Shown in pieces: positions 27,101 to 38,336 of a DNA stretch of 64,000 nucleotides. The DNA lies in contig NC_056553.1 in the NCBI RefSeq assembly GCF_910596095.1, positions 16,956,725 through 17,020,724 on the forward strand. The letters run 5' to 3'. Source of the stretch: Thunnus maccoyii. Taxonomy: Eukaryota; Chordata; Actinopteri; Scombriformes; Scombridae. Position 1 is the first letter of the stretch, and each line of letters opens with the position of its first letter. A model generated the notes under the pieces. The model did no database searches. It was not told the DNA's origin and was given only the letters and a program-made list of their open reading frames with translations. The position numbers were made by a program, and so were the translations under genes.

Positions 27101-27265
27101 GGCAGCAGCAGCAGCTCAGGCTTTAACTTCAGTAACCCTGGCATCAACCCCTCGGCCGGCCTGACCTTTGGTGTGTCTAATCAACCCGCGGCAGGCTTCG
27201 CCACAGGAGGGCCCCTGCTCCAGCTCAAGAAACCCCCTGCCGGTAATAAAAGGGGCAAGAGATAG
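12116..27265 (+). CDS. nup58: Nucleoporin p58/p45 (NUP58, formerly NUPL1)
   Basis: FG-repeat subunit of the p62-p54-p58 complex in the central channel of the nuclear pore, where it binds transport receptors (family knowledge). Coding exons: 12116-12195, 13127-13293, 13417-13449, 13547-13819, 15396-15561, 15783-15848, 16220-16394, 16772-16851, 17175-17293, 17559-17641, 19070-19271, 25833-25916, 26658-26756, 27096-27265. Phases are continuous and give 598 residues (human 599). Residues 1-240 form a low-complexity Gly/Ser/Thr/Ala region with FG dipeptides. About 262-450 is the coiled-coil core, with QVQEDISRMSSKA and EVQLQQYRQQIEELE. The C-terminal region again carries GFG motifs and ends in NKRGKR, as in mammals. 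The start MSGFNFGAGTLGST aligns with the human start. Intron 11 is 6.6 kb and holds a possible p45 end. Confidence 0.97.
12330..12910. mobile_element. Long inverted-repeat (MITE-like) element in nup58 intron 1
   Basis: Two arms are imperfect reverse complements. The left arm, about 12330-12535, includes GCTTCTAATTCGGGGTTAAG and CAGACCACATCGGACCAGG. The right arm, about 12775-12910, reads in reverse complement GCTTCCAATTTGGAGTTAAG and CAGACCACATGGACTAGG. The left arm carries an extra ~90 bases. There is no coding capacity. A second, nested pair (GGGCACAAAATTAGC near 12596 and its partner near 12770) suggests a smaller element inserted in the loop. The class is not assigned. Confidence 0.6.
13931..15200. 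repeat. Composite dispersed repeat in nup58 intron 4
   Basis: This block between exons 4 and 5 has the texture of fish interspersed repeats: GC-richer than its surroundings and without a sustained reading frame. It contains two diverged copies of an about 80-base unit (about 14632-14702 and 14815-14891) that share TAGCT...TCCTCCA...GTCTGAT..CACAGC. I cannot name the family or set the exact limits. Confidence 0.4.
17467..17481. repeat. Poly(C) tract
   Basis: A run of 15 C in nup58 intron 9, 77 bases upstream of exon 10. Confidence 0.95.
17733..17870. mobile_element. Truncated hAT-like MITE end
   Basis: It begins with GGGCTGGGCAATATGG and continues with the ATCAATATCGATATTTATC stretch of a very common fish hAT-type short element. 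The matching far end (reverse complement of the start) was not found nearby, so the copy appears truncated. It lies in nup58 intron 10. Confidence 0.5.
18200..18905. repeat. Probable dispersed repeat in nup58 intron 10
   Basis: Contains phrases that recur in percomorph interspersed DNA, such as CCCATAGACTTTACACTGTG followed by ATGACATCAC, and TCTATGGGGAAAATG followed by GAGTGGCCACT. There is no long reading frame. The family and limits are uncertain; this rests on recalled similarity only. Confidence 0.4.
19070..19332 (+). CDS. nup58: Alternative short 3' end of nup58 (p45-like form)
   Basis: If the donor of exon 11 (after 19271) is not used, the reading frame continues for seven codons, GLTAYKF, to a TAG at 19292-19294. 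An AATAAA signal follows at 19327-19332, 33 bases later. The predicted product has 488 residues: the N-terminal FG region and coiled coil, without the C-terminal FG region. Mammalian Nup58 is known to have a shorter p45 form from the same gene, and this arrangement would produce an equivalent. Use of this end is inferred from sequence alone. Confidence 0.65.
19767..20582. mobile_element. Non-autonomous hAT transposon with target-site duplication
   Basis: The left end reads AGGGCCCTATGAAATCCG. The right end, in reverse complement, reads AGGGCCCTATGACTTCCG. The element is flanked by near-identical 8-base duplications: GTGATACT (19759-19766) and GTGATACC (20583-20590). Inverted ends and an 8-base duplication define the hAT class. 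At 816 bases, without a transposase-like frame, it is a non-autonomous copy. One mismatch in the duplication implies some age. Confidence 0.8.
20591..25832 (+). other. Remainder of nup58 intron 11, no genes seen
   Basis: A 5.2-kb, AT-rich stretch with T-rich runs (21367-21380, 21430-21450, 23526-23542, 25199-25211). I find no splice-compatible reading frame matching a known protein, no RNA gene and no clear transposon. An AATAAA at about 25356 could serve a longer 3' UTR for the short nup58 form, but nothing else supports that. Confidence 0.5.
26151..26387. mobile_element. Short inverted-repeat element (MITE), possibly Harbinger-like
   Basis: The left end GTGCGTTCACACCAC and the right end, reverse complement GTGCGTTCAGACCAC, face each other 237 bases apart in nup58 intron 12. 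There is no coding capacity. The flanking triplets (TTA and TCA) could be a diverged 3-base duplication of the PIF/Harbinger type, but this is weak. Confidence 0.55.
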
Positions 27266-28860
27266 AGCCAAGGAAAGACAGAACCCTGCGACTGACCAGC
27301 TGACCAGTTTGTCGTTTGTAGCGTGTAAGGCCTGGTCTCCCAAAAGCATACAAGCGCTATAATCATCCTATCCGACTACACAGCAAAGAAAATGTACATT
27401 GGAGGATTTTTTTTAAACCATAAGCAGCATTATTTTTATAACATACATCGGTCTGTATTGTCCACTGTCCCACACTGATTTGGTTCCATTCCATCTGATT
27501 CCAGATTGCTAAGTCGTTAGCCGTTTTTCATTGTCAGAGTTGATGCAGAATTGGCCATATATCAGAGGTTCCTAGTGGACCCATTTATATAATGAAATTG
27601 CATTACTTGGGTCTAAGGAATCTGCTTTAAACCAAAGGTAAAGGGTATCACTCACCACATAATGCCAGACATTTGGAATCATTTTTTTAAGGACAGCAGA
27701 AGTAAATGGCTAATTCTTTTTGGCAGTTCCCATGGTAGGGAACGTGGGACCAAATCAATATCGTAGACAGTGGCATGTAAGGAAAGGTTAAACATGGTGT
27801 TTGTTTGCATAATTTTAAGCATGAACTTGCCCATATGCATTGCCTGAAATTTTTGCCTGCACCCAGCGACATGTGGCGCTACAATGCTTTTGGGAATGCC
27901 AGCAGAGGACAGAGCTGGGTCAAATTCATATTGTTTCATTTACCTGTGAGGACTTGCTTTAGTCTGAATATTGTACAAGATAGATGTGTTTTTGCGCTTT
28001 GAGGTGGACATTGGAGTTGGTTCCATTGTGTTACACACTCTGTCAATCCCAGAACTGCACTTGAATGCCTCTCAAATGATGACTTGGCTCAAGTCTCGTC
28101 CAGGGAAGATAAGGTAAAGGGTAAGAGACTTTAGGGGTAATAGTTGGTTGGGAACAGCATGGTCCTGGCCCTAAGTTGTCGATGCGGCGTATTATCTGAT
28201 CCTAGATAGTTTTATAGGCACAGGAGAGTGTCCAGGGTGGGTTTTTGGGGAAGCACAGTTTTATTTTTGTAACAAGTGGAGAGAGAGATAAGGGGTAAAA
28301 GGGGACTAGCACCACGGGATAGTCCATTATCTAGTCCACATAACCTGTGTTGTTTTTGCTATAATCCATCCTTATTGTTTATTAATTACTTTTTTTTTTT
28401 TTAGTTTGCCCCTGTGTACCAATCTAAGATGTTGGGAAAGGAAATGCTGTGCTGTGTATTACATGGCTCCCTACAGATGTTAAATTAGTTGAATCTTAAA
28501 GGGATTTCACATGCAGATTCTACGTACTCAACTCAATTTATACATGTGCTAGAACAAATTTGCACTTGCCGGTGTATGTGACCTGACAGTGATTGTGTGA
28601 ATGTGCATGTGTGCGTATTGCACAAGTATGAATTTGTCTCTTTGGTCTATCATACTGTAGTTGCTGACTTATTTTGAGCATCGGGTGTGGTTCGGGGATC
28701 TGCTTTTTTTAATTGTCCATGTCAGTTCAGTTACCAAATACTGGTAGTTGTACTATTATTTTCTAATCACACTCTGTGTAAACCTGTATTTTCAAAAAGC
28801 TGTTTAATAATAAAATCTTCAATATGATGTTTTGCCTGTTCATGGCATCACTTCAATAAA
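27266..28860 (+). other. nup58: nup58 3' UTR
   Basis: It runs from the TAG stop at 27263-27265 to the poly(A) signals near 28809 and 28855. The length of about 1.6 kb is inferred from these signals. No reading frame or structured RNA was recognised. Confidence 0.65.
28809..28860 (+). terminator. nup58: nup58 poly(A) signals
   Basis: AATAAA occurs at 28809-28814 and 28855-28860. The second is followed directly by a GT-rich stretch (TGTGTGTGTTG), as expected downstream of a cleavage site. Confidence 0.7.
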
Positions 28861-29549
28861 TGTGTGTGTTGACACAGATTGGTGTCTGACATTATATGTT
28901 TGTCCAAATGTGTTGGCATTATTTGGGATAGTTCTAACTTCAATTTGACAACTGTGTCAACAATGTCATAGCTTGTATCCAATACATTTTCCTTGGCATT
29001 GCACAAGCAAGTAACCTTTCTGGTAAACTATGTGGAAAAAGTTTTAAAGGCCAGTGTGTTCCTGTGGAATATGGATCATTGCAGAGTGTTGCTGCATTCC
29101 TTCCAGCATTTTAATTTGGACTTGTATTGGATAAAACAGGACAGCTGATTCTGGGTAACACGATTCATCAGGGGTTTCAGCTACTTGACTTGCCAGTTGC
29201 GGTCCCATCGTCTGGATGAAGAATTGTCATTACGTCCTCAAAATGTATCAATCTATAATTTGACCTTTCTTTAATCATGAATTCTGCAATCACTATTATT
29301 AGGCTCTGTTGCTTCAGAGATGCTGAAAACCCTGCTTTCTCCACTAGACTAATTAAAAGTTACCTTGTAATTGTTACCTGGAGTGTCATAACTAATCCAA
29401 AGTGGTATGGCACATCGAAGATTTTTAAATTAGTGTTCGTAAGAGTAATAAGTGAAAATTCGGAATGAATAGATGTCACTTTATTCCCCAAACAGGGTTT
29501 ACATGGTCTCTGGATCCTACGCAGAAGGGGGCGCACTTAACACAACGTG
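28861..29549. other. Short intergenic gap between nup58 and ropn1l
   Basis: About 0.7 kb separates the inferred end of nup58 from the ropn1l promoter. No gene or repeat is recognised. It is the junction between two gene pairs that sit on different chromosomes in human. Confidence 0.6.
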
Positions 29550-29595
29550 CCAATCACAACTTTAAAAAACCAAGAAGAAGCCGTTGCTAAGCGAC
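29550..29595 (+). promoter_or_regulatory. ropn1l: ropn1l promoter: CCAAT box and X-box
   Basis: CCAAT is at 29550-29554. GTTGCTAAGCGAC at 29583-29595 fits the X-box consensus GYTRYY-N(1-3)-RRHRAC with a one-base spacer. X-boxes are bound by RFX factors, which drive genes for cilia and flagella. It lies just upstream of the inferred non-coding first exon. Confidence 0.7.
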
Positions 29596-29710
29596 AGTTG
29601 CACCGCCATACAAAGTGCTGGGCAATATTGACAGTATTTGAGCTAGCCAAACATACTCTAGACCACTTTTTCGCATTTTTTCCCCCCGTATTTGTCATTC
29701 AACAGTCCAG
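29596..29710 (+). other. ropn1l: ropn1l non-coding first exon (inferred)
   Basis: The coding exon has a splice acceptor (CTGCAG, ending at 30414) just two bases before its ATG, so an upstream 5' UTR exon is required. The best candidate ends at CAGTCCAG followed by the donor GTAAAGT at 29711. The upstream limit (transcription start) is a guess. Confidence 0.55.
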
Positions 29711-30416
29711 GTAAAGTAACAGTTTCTAATACGCAGGGTATTCTGAGAGTTAAATTTAGAAAAATGTCTTGATTGTATGCCAACGTTTGTCAATTTACTT
29801 TGAAGCTGGCAGAATCAGCGTTATGGCCAAAAAAAAAAAGCTCAATTAACGTTAAGAAACGTAATAACGTTAACAATGCATTTAACGTTAATCACCAAAA
29901 AAATGTTATGATTCATTATTGTGTATGCCATAATGGTAGCTTAAATGTAATAATTCTGTTTAAGTCTTTCTTATGAATCGTTTATAAGGTACAGCAGATT
30001 CAGTAGTTGTTACAATAAAACACATCTTTCTGATTGCTAATGCCAGAGTCAGACATAATAAGCTTTACTGCCTTATTTCTTATTCCTTAATTCAAAAGAT
30101 TTGTAAAATTGATGACAACAACTGTATCTGTTATTGTAAGCTTGTTGAGCCTGTATATATGTATAGATATCTTGTGCTTCAAGTATGTTTTCCTCCATAT
30201 TCCTCTGAAACTTTCCCTGTGTAACAGCAACATCACTGGATAAATAAGACTAGAGAACCAGAATTGTACACATAATGTTTATTTGGATGGTATGTTTTTG
30301 TCAATGTGGTCTTTTGGTGACCAGGGAGTTGTCACTTTTTGATTTTTTGTAAGATCTGCTATCTGCTAGATCTCATCTACTAATTGGACTATATTGCAAT
30401 GTTTTATACTGCAGTC

Positions 30417-33400
30417 ATGCCTCCTCCAGACACAATTTACTGTGCCCAGCAAATCAACATTCCTCCCGAGCTGCCAGACATCCTCAAAAACTTCACTAAG
30501 GCAGCCATCCGAACACAGCCCAAGGATTTGCTGCTGTGGTCTATGGCGTAAGTCTTAATCTCTGTCAACGTTGGCTTGGGTAGAGGGCAGGCACATCTGG
30601 TTGTGTTTTAATCCAATTTTGATCTCTTAAACAATACCATAATCGGTGTCTCCAGGCAGCATAACTGCATGAAAAGGCACACCCTTTTCACCTGTGCATC
30701 TGTCATCTTTGCATTGACTGGCTATAATTAGATCCCAGGGGTTTCCATGTTACTGCAGTGGTTAAACTATCTGACTTTCTCCAAGCAAAGAAAAAGCACA
30801 TTGAAAGAACTGGATGAAATTTAAATATATCAAGGATTTTTGTACCCCTGAGGACTGTCATATCCTCTGCTATGTTATTGGCCATTATAGCTTTGCAGTG
30901 TTTACTGTAATAGAAAATAAAGTGAGCCACATGGTGAAACAAAAAGAAATTCAAATGTCTCCTGGGTTAAAATATGTTATGCTATTAAAGTAACAACATT
31001 AGGTTGTGTTGCCTCTCAGAACTGCTGGAAGCCATACAGCCTATAAATTCACTGTTAAATATGATTTAAATAGTGGAGTAAGATAAGTCACACTATGCCC
31101 TATTCATAATAAGAATATTGGTAAACTTCAGACCAAGAAAAGTACAATATATGATTTATTCAACTGATGGTACTCATGGGAACATTAAACATCATTAAAT
31201 TTGAATAATGTGAACTTATGTCTTATTTACTTCCACAAAGTGTCCTTTTATCACTTAATTTCATTGGCATGACTAGGGAGGAGGTGGGGTGAGTGACAAG
31301 TAGAGGATGATAAGCACACTTTTAAATAATGTATGTGTGTTAATAATGTCTGTGTCCTTTCCCAGATACTTCAGTGCGCTGTCTAAAGGAGAGTGTCTGC
31401 CTGTCAAGGACAGGCTGGAGATGAATGTTGCCACCCAGAAGACAGACACTGGGCTGACTCCAGGTCTACTCAAGACTCTCCACAAACAGGTATTCTCACA
31501 ACAGCAGGACAACACATAAGTATGTACTGAATATGTTGCATTTTTCCAGTGTTGCTGCTTTGAATTTGCATCCTGTACTGTATTATATTATATATTATAT
31601 TTGTTATATATGTCCACATTTGCTTACACTTATATTCTTTTTTGTGTATCCTCATATGATGCTGTTTCCCCATGTGGATCATTAAAGTTTTATATTATTG
31701 TAAACCTATTTTATCTCACCTGGGGCATCTACTAGTATCTTAGTGTGGTGGATTCATTAAGAGAACTGAATAATTAATATTTTCTTAAAGGCCAACACTT
31801 AAGCAACAGTATGAACCATATGTGAATGCTGCTCTGTTTCTGACTTTAAGCCAGTTAGTTTTGCAGAGTAGATCATTTTTGTGACATTTTAAATTATGTT
31901 TACTTGAGAAAATATGAAAAAAAACTCCTCTACTTACATACTGTATCTATCCTTACTTAATTGTCCTTAATTATTAATTACTATAGCTTCCCCACATAAA
32001 ATCAATAAGTAAATGAAATCTTGCTGATAAATAGATAATCAGTATGCACAGCTGCCCAACTCCCAAGATCTAATAATGCTGTTTACATTGGCAAATAATA
32101 CCAAATTATTAGTCATGATATTTTTAGCCATCTTGTAAACTGGATAACCTCATTTTTTTCATAAAAGAATCATCAAAGAGGTATTAGAGCCTATGTATAA
32201 TCTCTTCTGTCTCTTTTTTTTTTTTTTTTTACAACTTTTTTTCCCCTCCACTCTCCTAACCCTCTACTCCCCCTACCTAATCCTAGCTGTCCCCGGGGCA
32301 AAAATGCAGCAAGGAGGAACTGCAGAAGAAATGGAAGGGTCTGTGTCTACCCATGAATCAGTTGGAGATTCTGCTGTCGCTGGGCAGCTTCAGCTCAGAC
32401 ATTGACTGCATGGAGTTCTTCGCCCTGGGCTGCAGTGCTCTGGGAGGGGTGAGATGTTGCATAAGTCCAGATATAAATTCTAATATCACTTTATACTCTT
32501 TCTGTTTAGCCTTAAAACCTTACTATGAGGCCAAGCACAGCTGGACATCTCCAAGCAGCCCCTTTTTTGTTCATCTTACTATCTAGTCTTCCAGTAGTCA
32601 ACTAGATCTAGATATCCATGATCTAGACTTCTCCATCAGGGTCCCCAGGCTCTATAAAGAATGACTGGATAAATCCTTCCCTGACTATGTGAATCCTTGC
32701 AATGCTATTAAGCCAGTGCTTTTGCTTCAAAGATGCAGATAGGGCAGTAGAGACAGATCAAAGAGAATTTCTTTAAGCAGTAGTTTAGAAAGGATGCTGC
32801 TGTGTATGATGCTGACAAACACTTAAACCACATGAGGGCAGTCATGCTCTGTATTACTGTAGTGAGGCTTTTTTACAACAGTCTATATGACAGTGTGAGC
32901 TACTGTGTGCGCATGCAAGTGTGTTAGCAGTATGTGCCTTTGATGCTCAAATGGGATGTCATCGTTAATGCTGAATGCATGTTTTTGTATTCGCGTGTCT
33001 GTTTTTTTTTTTTAATCTAATCCTACCAGTTTATCCTCTGTGTCTCTGAACACACTTTCTCTTAGACCCTCATGAGTTCTCTGAAGTTTGCATGTGAGAT
33101 CCTGACAGAGGATGAGGAGGGCGGTGCTGCGAGGATCCCGTTCAGCACCTTCGTCAAACTATACACCTACCTGGCTCACCTGGACGGAGACATGCCACAG
33201 GACCACATCGACAACTTCCTCAGCAGCCTGCAGCCACAAGTGTAGGTATCGTTTGTGTGTGTGTGTGTGTGCGTGTGTGCGCCTCCTCCCCTAGAAATGT
33301 AGCGTACCTCACTACCTCCACTTGCAGTACACAGGGTGGATGTAGGCGGTGGAAAATTAGGCTATTTCATATGCATCACCAGAAGAGATGCTACCCAGTT

Positions 33401-34157
33401 CTCTTTTCTCAAACAGCATAATTATTTATATTCATTTGAACCAGTTCCTCTTGTACTCAGCTCCAGTCAAACCTCAAAGAAAGTCCTTATTCTTGTAGTC
33501 TTTTGTGAATTAAGTTTGTCATATGAGTCATATGATACCTAGAAGTATTAACTGGACTTGCTCTTTAGGCTCATTTGACTTCAAAGACTCGTGGAATTTA
33601 CCAGCAAGTCCATTTTCTCTTGTATTTTACTACTTATAGATTTTTTTTCTCAAATATTCCTTATTTATTTTGTCACGTAAGGTCGCAAACACAGAACTCT
33701 TGGTTTGATTAGTTCAACTTTTCTTTTAATGTGCTGCTGAACATTACACATTATGGCCTTTATAGTTTCTTCTCATATATGTATAGTAGAGGCACAGTGT
33801 AATTGTTAACTAGAACTGCATTACAAAACCACGCCTAGCGTTTCATTAGGGATACATTTTATAAAAAAATGTGGGAAATACATTTGAAACGACTTGAAGC
33901 TGAAGGTAAGCTGCCAATATGTCTGACCCAACATTTCTGCCAGCTGATGTTGGTAGGCTAAGAAGCACAGTCAGGGCTAAGAGCTAAGCTGGGTCCCCTG
34001 GCTTCAGATGGTGTTCTCAGATAGTGATATTCACTGTTGTGAAAATCCTTATTCTGCTGAGTAGAGCTGTAGCGCTGATGCATTGGTTTCTCTGCCCGAC
34101 AGCAACAAGCAGAACGGCATGATTCAGGTTTCCAACTTCTACATCAGCAGGAAGTGA
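30417..34157 (+). CDS. ropn1l: Ropporin-1-like protein, sperm flagellum/cilium RIIa-domain protein
   Basis: Coding exons 30417-30547, 31366-31489, 32287-32448, 33066-33241 and 34103-34157 join in phase to give 215 residues (human ROPN1L 230). The start MPPPDTIYCAQQINIPPEL matches vertebrate ROPN1L. Residues about 15-55 form the RIIa-type dimerisation/docking fold (IPPELPDILKNFTKAAIRT...YFSALSKGE) that binds amphipathic helices of A-kinase anchoring proteins and radial-spoke partners in flagella and motile cilia (family knowledge). The block VATQKTDTGLTPGLLKTLHK is highly conserved. The C-terminus is shorter than in mammals, ending NFYISRK. At the end of exon 4 of the coding set, reading on would meet a TAG at once; the donor after 33241 removes it. 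An X-box upstream agrees with a ciliary role. Confidence 0.95.
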
Positions 34158-34229
34158 GGGACGGAGAGACGAAAAGCAGTGGAGGACAGGAAGGAAGGAA
34201 TAGAAGTAACAAAATGACAGTGTTCAATT

Positions 34230-34235
34230 AATAAA
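34230..34235 (+). terminator. ropn1l: ropn1l poly(A) signal
   Basis: AATAAA lies 73 bases after the TGA stop at 34155-34157. It is the first such signal and implies a very short 3' UTR. Confidence 0.7.
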
Positions 34236-35115
34236 TGGGCCTACTAATGCTCCTTCAAGCACAGCTGTTGTTTCATTACCTAGAAATTGGTCCCATTAAT
34301 TGTTAGCATCAGGCACAGTAGGCTATTATTCATCATCGTCCTGCTGAACGGGGCTGCTATTTTGAGTCAGGTTGGAATCTTTTAATGAGCAGCAAGAGAG
34401 ACACAAAGCTGCCTTACACAAACTGTCAAGTGGAGTGTGTCTATGCTTTTTTTATTGCCTGCTCTCTTATGTCTGGGTTAGCCAAAGTTCATTTATCATA
34501 CACACAACCTATCAACTCGCGGTCTCACCGCAGTTGGCCTCTCTGCTGGTATACTCATTCCGCCCAGCAGACGAAAAAGAGAAGAGGTAAGGAGATAAGC
34601 GCTGAGGGCACAGGAGCCTGATTTTCAGCTCGTGTTAAGCACTTAAAACCCCCTGTGTTTTGTTCACTCCTCCATGCAATATTGGAAATGGGCAAGTACA
34701 AATGTACACTCAGACAGGTTTATTACACTAGTCAGCCAACAAAATCACATGCAGGGCCAGGAAATCTCAGAGGCACAAACACACACACACACACCTGCAC
34801 CTAGCACATGCTAGAATCTCACACCAACTCTCTCTGAACTTGAGCTCAGAACTTTTGCATTTACACATTGAAGACTGTTTTATGTGTCAGTGTGAGAGCG
34901 TAGTCTCTTGTAAGTCATAGAGGCATCATATTACTCACTTTTCTTATGGACATGTTTCTCTTCCTTACACACGCATGTGCACGCACACAGACATGTAGTT
35001 GTGTCATTTTGTTAGCATTTCATCAGACAGGACAGGAAACAGGATCAGTGGGAATTCACAGTTGAGGCACAGTTGGCAGTAGGTTTTAGGGGTGGAAGAT
35101 ACACACAAACACACA

Positions 35116-35120
<5 letters not shown>

Positions 35121-35181
<61 letters not shown>
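35121..35181. repeat. (AC)n microsatellite
   Basis: About 30 uninterrupted AC units, preceded by imperfect units from 35101. Confidence 0.97.
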
Positions 35182-35184
<3 letters not shown>

Positions 35185-38100
35185 TGAAGCTTACCCCTTG
35201 CAGGATTGCAGCTGTGGCCGAGTCAAAGGGGATTGGAGAACAGATAGAATCCCTGATAACCTCATAACTGCAGGCTCTCCACCCATATGACACAGGAGAG
35301 AAAGAATTTTGTCAGGGCTTAAAACAGTGATCCTTCTGTGAGTCACAAAGTAGAAGTCAGTATTTATTTCAATTTCCAGGACTGGATGACTCAGTTTGAA
35401 TTCAAAAGTGAAACAGAAAGTTATATTTATTTTCCAGGAAGCCAGGAAGTGTTTTACTTAATCAGGAACTTTCAGTTTATACTGAGGATCTTTAGATCTG
35501 TTGATGAACAAAACAACTATACTTTCAGTTCTTTAGACAGTGAGGTCATTCTGAAAATTCAAGTAAATCATAATGTGTAATCATATTTACTTGCACAACA
35601 CTATGGACTTTCTGACCACATGTTGACTATTACTGCTGCTATCAAAGACGAGGCAGATAAAATAAAAACATTATTCTTGTATTTGTTTTGAAATGTGTTT
35701 TTCTATTTTCTCAACACTTTCATGTGTACAGTGTAAAACAGTGAAAAGTTTACACAGAGCATGTGCACACCTTAAATTTCTTTGCAACTTGAACTTCATC
35801 TTAGGTGCATTCTCCAGTGAAATGGTCATACTATACAGCTCCTGTGCTGTATATCCTATTGTTATAGGGTGTTGGAAAAAAAGATGATGTCATTGCAAAT
35901 ATGTCAGTGGTTTAGGAATCTCAGTCAGGGCTGGACCTCGTTGCACAACCGCCATCGTTTTTGAGCTTTGCTCATAACATCACATCTCCAGAGACACGAC
36001 AAATGTAGCAGGGCAGTGCAAAAGAGACAGGAAAAAAGTGAGTGGACACAAAAGGCTCCCTTGTAGCATTCCTCTCTGTAGCTGTTGTGTAACAGATTTC
36101 AGGATAAGGATGCAGAAAAACATGATTCATGCTGTATTAAAGCTGCAGAACGTTGATATTTTATCAGTCGGCTCTACTACTGTACAGCTGTACTCTACTT
36201 TGTTGACAGCATTTGTTGAGTTTAAATTGTTTAAATGTTAATGGGCTTTGTTTACATGATTTAATCAGACTAGAATTTGCTGTCAAGCTTGGCTGTTTGT
36301 GCATCTATTATTTTTTGAAAGACTAATAACCTAAATTACAAATGATTACAGTATATAAGTCAACAGCATGTAAGCTAAGTGGGACATTTGCATTAGCTGT
36401 TCAGTCATATATGTACGGCTTGCATTGTACTGTACAAGTGCATGTCATAGATGGCTAACTATATTTAACATACTGTATGTTCCAGGGAACTCCAACAGGG
36501 GATGATAAAACCTCTTGATTTCATCCATCGAGACGATATGGACTCATCTCCTCCTGACTCATCAGACTTTACCAGAGCAGCCTCAAGAGCTGAATAAGAG
36601 CCAACAAAAGAGAAATTTTACAAGTGTAGCTTTATGTAGAATGATAAAAACTGAACCAGATCTGGAAAGATCTGTCGTTGAGTGCAGGGTGCAACATGTA
36701 TCATGTGTGACCAAAAGAGAGAGTCAGCTGGAAACGCCTACCAGTACACCGATTCTAATGTAACTAATATGCTACAAACAGAAATAGAAAAAGAATGAAC
36801 ATAATGTCATTAGTATCACCCATATTTTCCTCATGGGATGTTTTAAAGCATGGATTTACGCTCATCACTATCTGGGAGCTGAGGTGGGACAAGTAAGAAG
36901 AAAGCACCACAGCTCGTTATGATAGCATTTTTCTCTTTAAGCCTTATTATCTTCTTAATGGAGCAATGATCTCATAATCCTTACTGTGATGCACATTAGA
37001 AGATGCAAAATTAATTACTGAGACCCCAACACCTTGTGAAAAAATATAAATTTACTTTGTGTTTCAAGAGAGAATTTGGACGAGTCTTCCGCTGCTTTCA
37101 GTAAACTCTGGGATTTCATACCAGTGTCCAGTAGCTATTGGAGGGAATGCATTTTAAGACAATTCCACGTTGGTTTCACCATTCAGCCTCACCACTACAG
37201 TGACGTGTGTAAAAAAGTGTATGAAAAGGGACATCATTTAATTCCTGTGCAAGAGGACTTACTTTTTCTTGTCACTCTGTACTGCCACACTTAAGTATTC
37301 TACAAAGGACCTCAATGGCTTAACTATGTATGTATGTATGTAATAATGTCTCTATTTATTATTAATACTAGTTCCATCTATGGTCTAATAGTGTTTGTAG
37401 CATATTCTAATAACAAATAAAGTTGATTTGTTAAGGCTGTATTTGGGAGTTTCTTTTTACACACATGAGCACACATCACAAAAAGAACTTAATTAAGGGC
37501 CATTGCTTGCTGATTAAAATTAGTTAATTACCGATTGTGGCCTATTGAATTTCTCCTGTTTAGATACCAGCAAAAGCTTTCTCTGTTCCCTGATTTAAGT
37601 GTTGTCCTCAGCTTCTGAATAGACTGTGTTGTCTGTTCCGGCCTCATTAACTGATTAAGCAATAATATGAAGAGTTTCTAATCAAGTGTTTAATAATCAG
37701 CACATTAGGCCTTTGCTATGAAGAGAGAGAGAAAAAATATTTGCAGGAAAATCTTCTTAGACACAAGCAGCGCAGTTAAAAACCTTGACATAAACACTCA
37801 CAACTTTAGTCACACATTTACTTAATCATCACACACGAACACATACACAAACCTAAACAGGTCAGTGTTTGTGTGAGGAGGAGACTCATAGAAGATCTTT
37901 GTGCGGCACTCGTGCTTCAGGTAGAAGAGACCATGGTGTGTTGGGGTGTTTTGGCTGTTTGTGGTTTAGGAGGAATAAATGAATGCCTGAATGAGGGGAG
38001 GCATGCAGGAGCTTGTCTAAACCTCCCAGCAGCAAGGTCATGTTGTGTTTATGAGGTGAATATGGGATGTGGGCGTATAGGAGGTCTATTGAGAAAGGGG

Positions 38101-38204
38101 ATGCTAGAGAAATGTATTATTGATCATTTGTTTGAATTAATTTTCAAAGACCAACAAGTCATTTCAAATGAAGAGCCTTCAAAAGAACTGGTACTTCCTC
38201 AGAT

Positions 38205-38336
38205 TTTAAGCAGTAGTTTGACATTTTGGGAAATACGCTTTCTTGCCAAGAGTTAGATGAGAAGATTGATACTACTCTCATGTTTGTACAGCAAACATGG
38301 AGTTACTGCCAGCAGCCAGTTAAACTGAAAACAGGA
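38205..38336. repeat. Percomorph dispersed repeat fragment
   Basis: Contains TTGACATTTTGGGAAATACG, then CTTTCTTGCCAAGAGTTAGA and TGAGAAGATTGATACTACTC. This series recurs in many spiny-rayed fish genomes as an interspersed element. The copy seems to end abruptly after AACAGGAGG. The family name is not known to me. Confidence 0.6.

Noticed and set aside
33236-33246. TAG immediately after the last full codons of ropn1l exon 33066-33241
   Set aside because: A donor GTAGGT lies just before it and the next exon restores the conserved NGMIQVSNF end, so it is not the stop.
37873-38256. 127-codon frame on the plus strand
   Set aside because: It runs into a dispersed repeat, has no family similarity and no splice context.
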